This document shows, piece by piece, positions 50,827 through 51,920 of a stretch of 51,920 bases of DNA. A program made the translations under genes and the position numbers. Each line of letters opens with the position of its first letter. Positions within the stretch are counted from its first letter, which is position 1. The notes beneath the pieces were generated by a model. It worked only from the letters and a program-made list of their open reading frames with translations. It searched no databases and had not been told where the DNA came from. This DNA is from Granulosicoccaceae bacterium (lineage in GTDB: Bacteria > Pseudomonadota > Gammaproteobacteria > Granulosicoccales > Granulosicoccaceae). The stretch lies in the NCBI GenBank assembly GCA_020629835.1, contig JAHDCO010000027.1, forward strand, positions 1 to 51,920, written 5' to 3'.

Positions 50827-51920
50827 TTATGCCAGGTTGAATTCTACGTCGATGCCGGCAACGTTAAGCTCGTCACCTGATTTAAGCAACATTGGCTCAT
50901 CGCCAATCGCGTCACTGTTCAATGTTGGGCGATCGACACTGTCATCGCTTTCAATGTGCATTAGAAAGTAACCATCCGGCTTTCGCATGATGGCCGCAAT
51001 CTGAATTCCGGGGCGGCCCAAGGTTGTCACAGGCTTATCGATCGGCAGTTTCTGGCCAGACTTCGCACCATTCTTTATTTCGATTACTGCGCCGGTGTAC
51101 CCGGTTTCCGTTCGTTTCTCGTCAGGTGAGGGTGCGGGTGCAACCTCGGGTGAAAGCGCGGGTGCGGCCGCAGGTGCAACGGTATCAAGTTCGGCCGCAC
51201 TATCAGCTTTTTGTGCAACGTTTTCCGCTGCGGGCGTTTTAGCCACAGCAGCTACCGGCGGTTCGGCTTCAACGACATCGTCATCACCATCAAACGCGCG
51301 GTGCCGATGACTTCCATTAACCGCGGCTAATGTTGGACGAGTGGGTACCCGACCGAGCGCCAGTTTGGCTTTGTCCGACAGACTCATGGGGACATCGTCT
51401 GGTCCGCCATCATCACCCAAATCATCCGGTAGACGATCAAAATCGTCGTCGAAGGGGGGCTCTTGGCTGGCGCGAAGGGAATCGTCCAGTTGCCGTTCTT
51501 CAAGATCATCGGCCAGAGATTCAAACAGTGCTTCAGATGACTGGGCCGCTGGCTTCGCGGGTACTTCAATTGGGGCCGCAGTCTGCGCTTTTGCCGCCGG
51601 GGTCGCGTGGTCCAGTGGATCAGCGTGTGCCGCTTCAACCGAATCCTTCTGTGTGTCCGCCGCGTGACTGTCGGGCGCTAAGGCATTAATTGTTGCGCCC
51701 GCAGACGCATTGACGTAGCGCACTCGGGTTTTGCCGATAACCAGTTCATCACCATGATTCAGCATTTGTCTACTGATAAGACGGCTGTGGATGTAGGTTC
51801 CGTTCGTGCTGTTTAAGTCCTCCACCCACGCTTCACCGTCGTTAAAAACGATTCTGGCATGGCGGCCGCTGACAGATAAGTTCGGGATGCAAACATCGTT
51901 AGTTGAACGTCTGCCTATAC
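50827..51920 (-). CDS. FHA-domain protein (5' end outside window)
   Basis: The gene runs off the right edge; about 364 codons are visible. The first visible residues form an FHA phosphopeptide-binding domain: IGRRSTNDVCIPNLSVSGRH, then IVFNDGEAWVEDLNSTNGTYI, with the core Arg, Ser-x-x-His and Asn residues present. A long Ala/Asp/Pro-rich linker follows. The C-terminal 90 residues (TGAVIEIKNGAKSGQKLPID, then VTTLGRPGIQIAAIMRKPDGYFLMHIE) look like a second, degenerate FHA domain lacking the Ser-x-x-His motif. The protein probably binds phosphothreonine partners; no kinase gene is in the window. Confidence 0.88.
   Translation of the reverse strand, partial: IGRRSTNDVCIPNLSVSGRHARIVFNDGEAWVEDLNSTNGTYIHSRLISRQMLNHGDELVIGKTRVRYVNASAGATINALAPDSHAADTQKDSVEAAHADPLDHATPAAKAQTAAPIEVPAKPAAQSSEALFESLADDLEERQLDDSLRASQEPPFDDDFDRLPDDLGDDGGPDDVPMSLSDKAKLALGRVPTRPTLAAVNGSHRHRAFDGDDDVVEAEPPVAAVAKTPAAENVAQKADSAAELDTVAPAAAPALSPEVAPAPSPDEKRTETGYTGAVIEIKNGAKSGQKLPIDKPVTTLGRPGIQIAAIMRKPDGYFLMHIESDDSVDRPTLNSDAIGDEPMLLKSGDELNVAGIDVEFNLA

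Overview
This window reads as chromosomal DNA of a free-living gammaproteobacterium of moderate GC content. The evidence is a 202-residue LexA with paired CTG-N10-CAG operators, an RNase E whose active-site aspartates and zinc-link cysteines fall at the E. coli positions, divergent rluC, the tsaE-amiC-mutL-miaA series, CreA, RluC and CysM. I cannot name the genus. I see no rRNA, tRNA, CRISPR array, insertion sequence or prophage. Genes are dense on both strands.

Layout. 1-4342 (minus): the 3'-truncated end of a membrane GGDEF protein, then an SOS unit lexA-imuA-imuB with no dnaE2 behind it. 4429-10906 (plus): a DUF4153-type membrane protein, a ModA-like solute-binding protein without a signal peptide, a lipoprotein made of two related halves, CreA and another lipoprotein. 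10960-12237 (minus): a secreted beta-helix lipoprotein. 12297-17440 (minus): a textbook FMN riboswitch followed by ribD-ribE-ribBA-ribH and, 39 bases later, a Bcr/CflA-type MFS transporter. 17513-18808 (minus): an unrecognised membrane-anchored protein with a glutamine repeat, divergent from the next block.

19064-31155 (plus) is a compact Tad/Flp pilus operon: pilin, TadG-like, TadE-like, unknown exported protein, second Flp pilin, CpaB, CpaC secretin, FHA-CpaF ATPase fusion, TadB, TadC, lipoprotein, DUF192-like protein and TadE-like minor pilin. Many junctions overlap by 1 to 14 bases. TadZ/CpaE and prepilin peptidase are absent from the locus. The upstream gap holds a perfect 14-bp palindrome and two interlaced inverted repeats that could form an H-type pseudoknot.

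31178-38918: a WYL-type regulator divergent from a RidA-family gene, a strong bidirectional terminator, then (minus) an ABC exporter operon. Both ABC-2 permeases carry extracytoplasmic domains. One has an intact HExxH...E metallopeptidase site, and the other looks like a catalytically dead copy. A rhomboid protease and an Ala/Ser-rich membrane-anchored protein follow upstream.

39024-50780: RNase E (minus) with a very long disordered tail and a long leader, divergent from rluC. Then on plus come sppA, tsaE, amiC, mutL, miaA and cysM. 50827-51920 (minus) is an FHA-domain protein cut by the window edge.

The best candidates for undescribed biology are the active/inactive peptidase-permease exporter (32620-37512), the interlaced inverted repeats ahead of the Tad operon (18956-19018), and the two abutting palindromes before the ModA-like gene (6384-6411).
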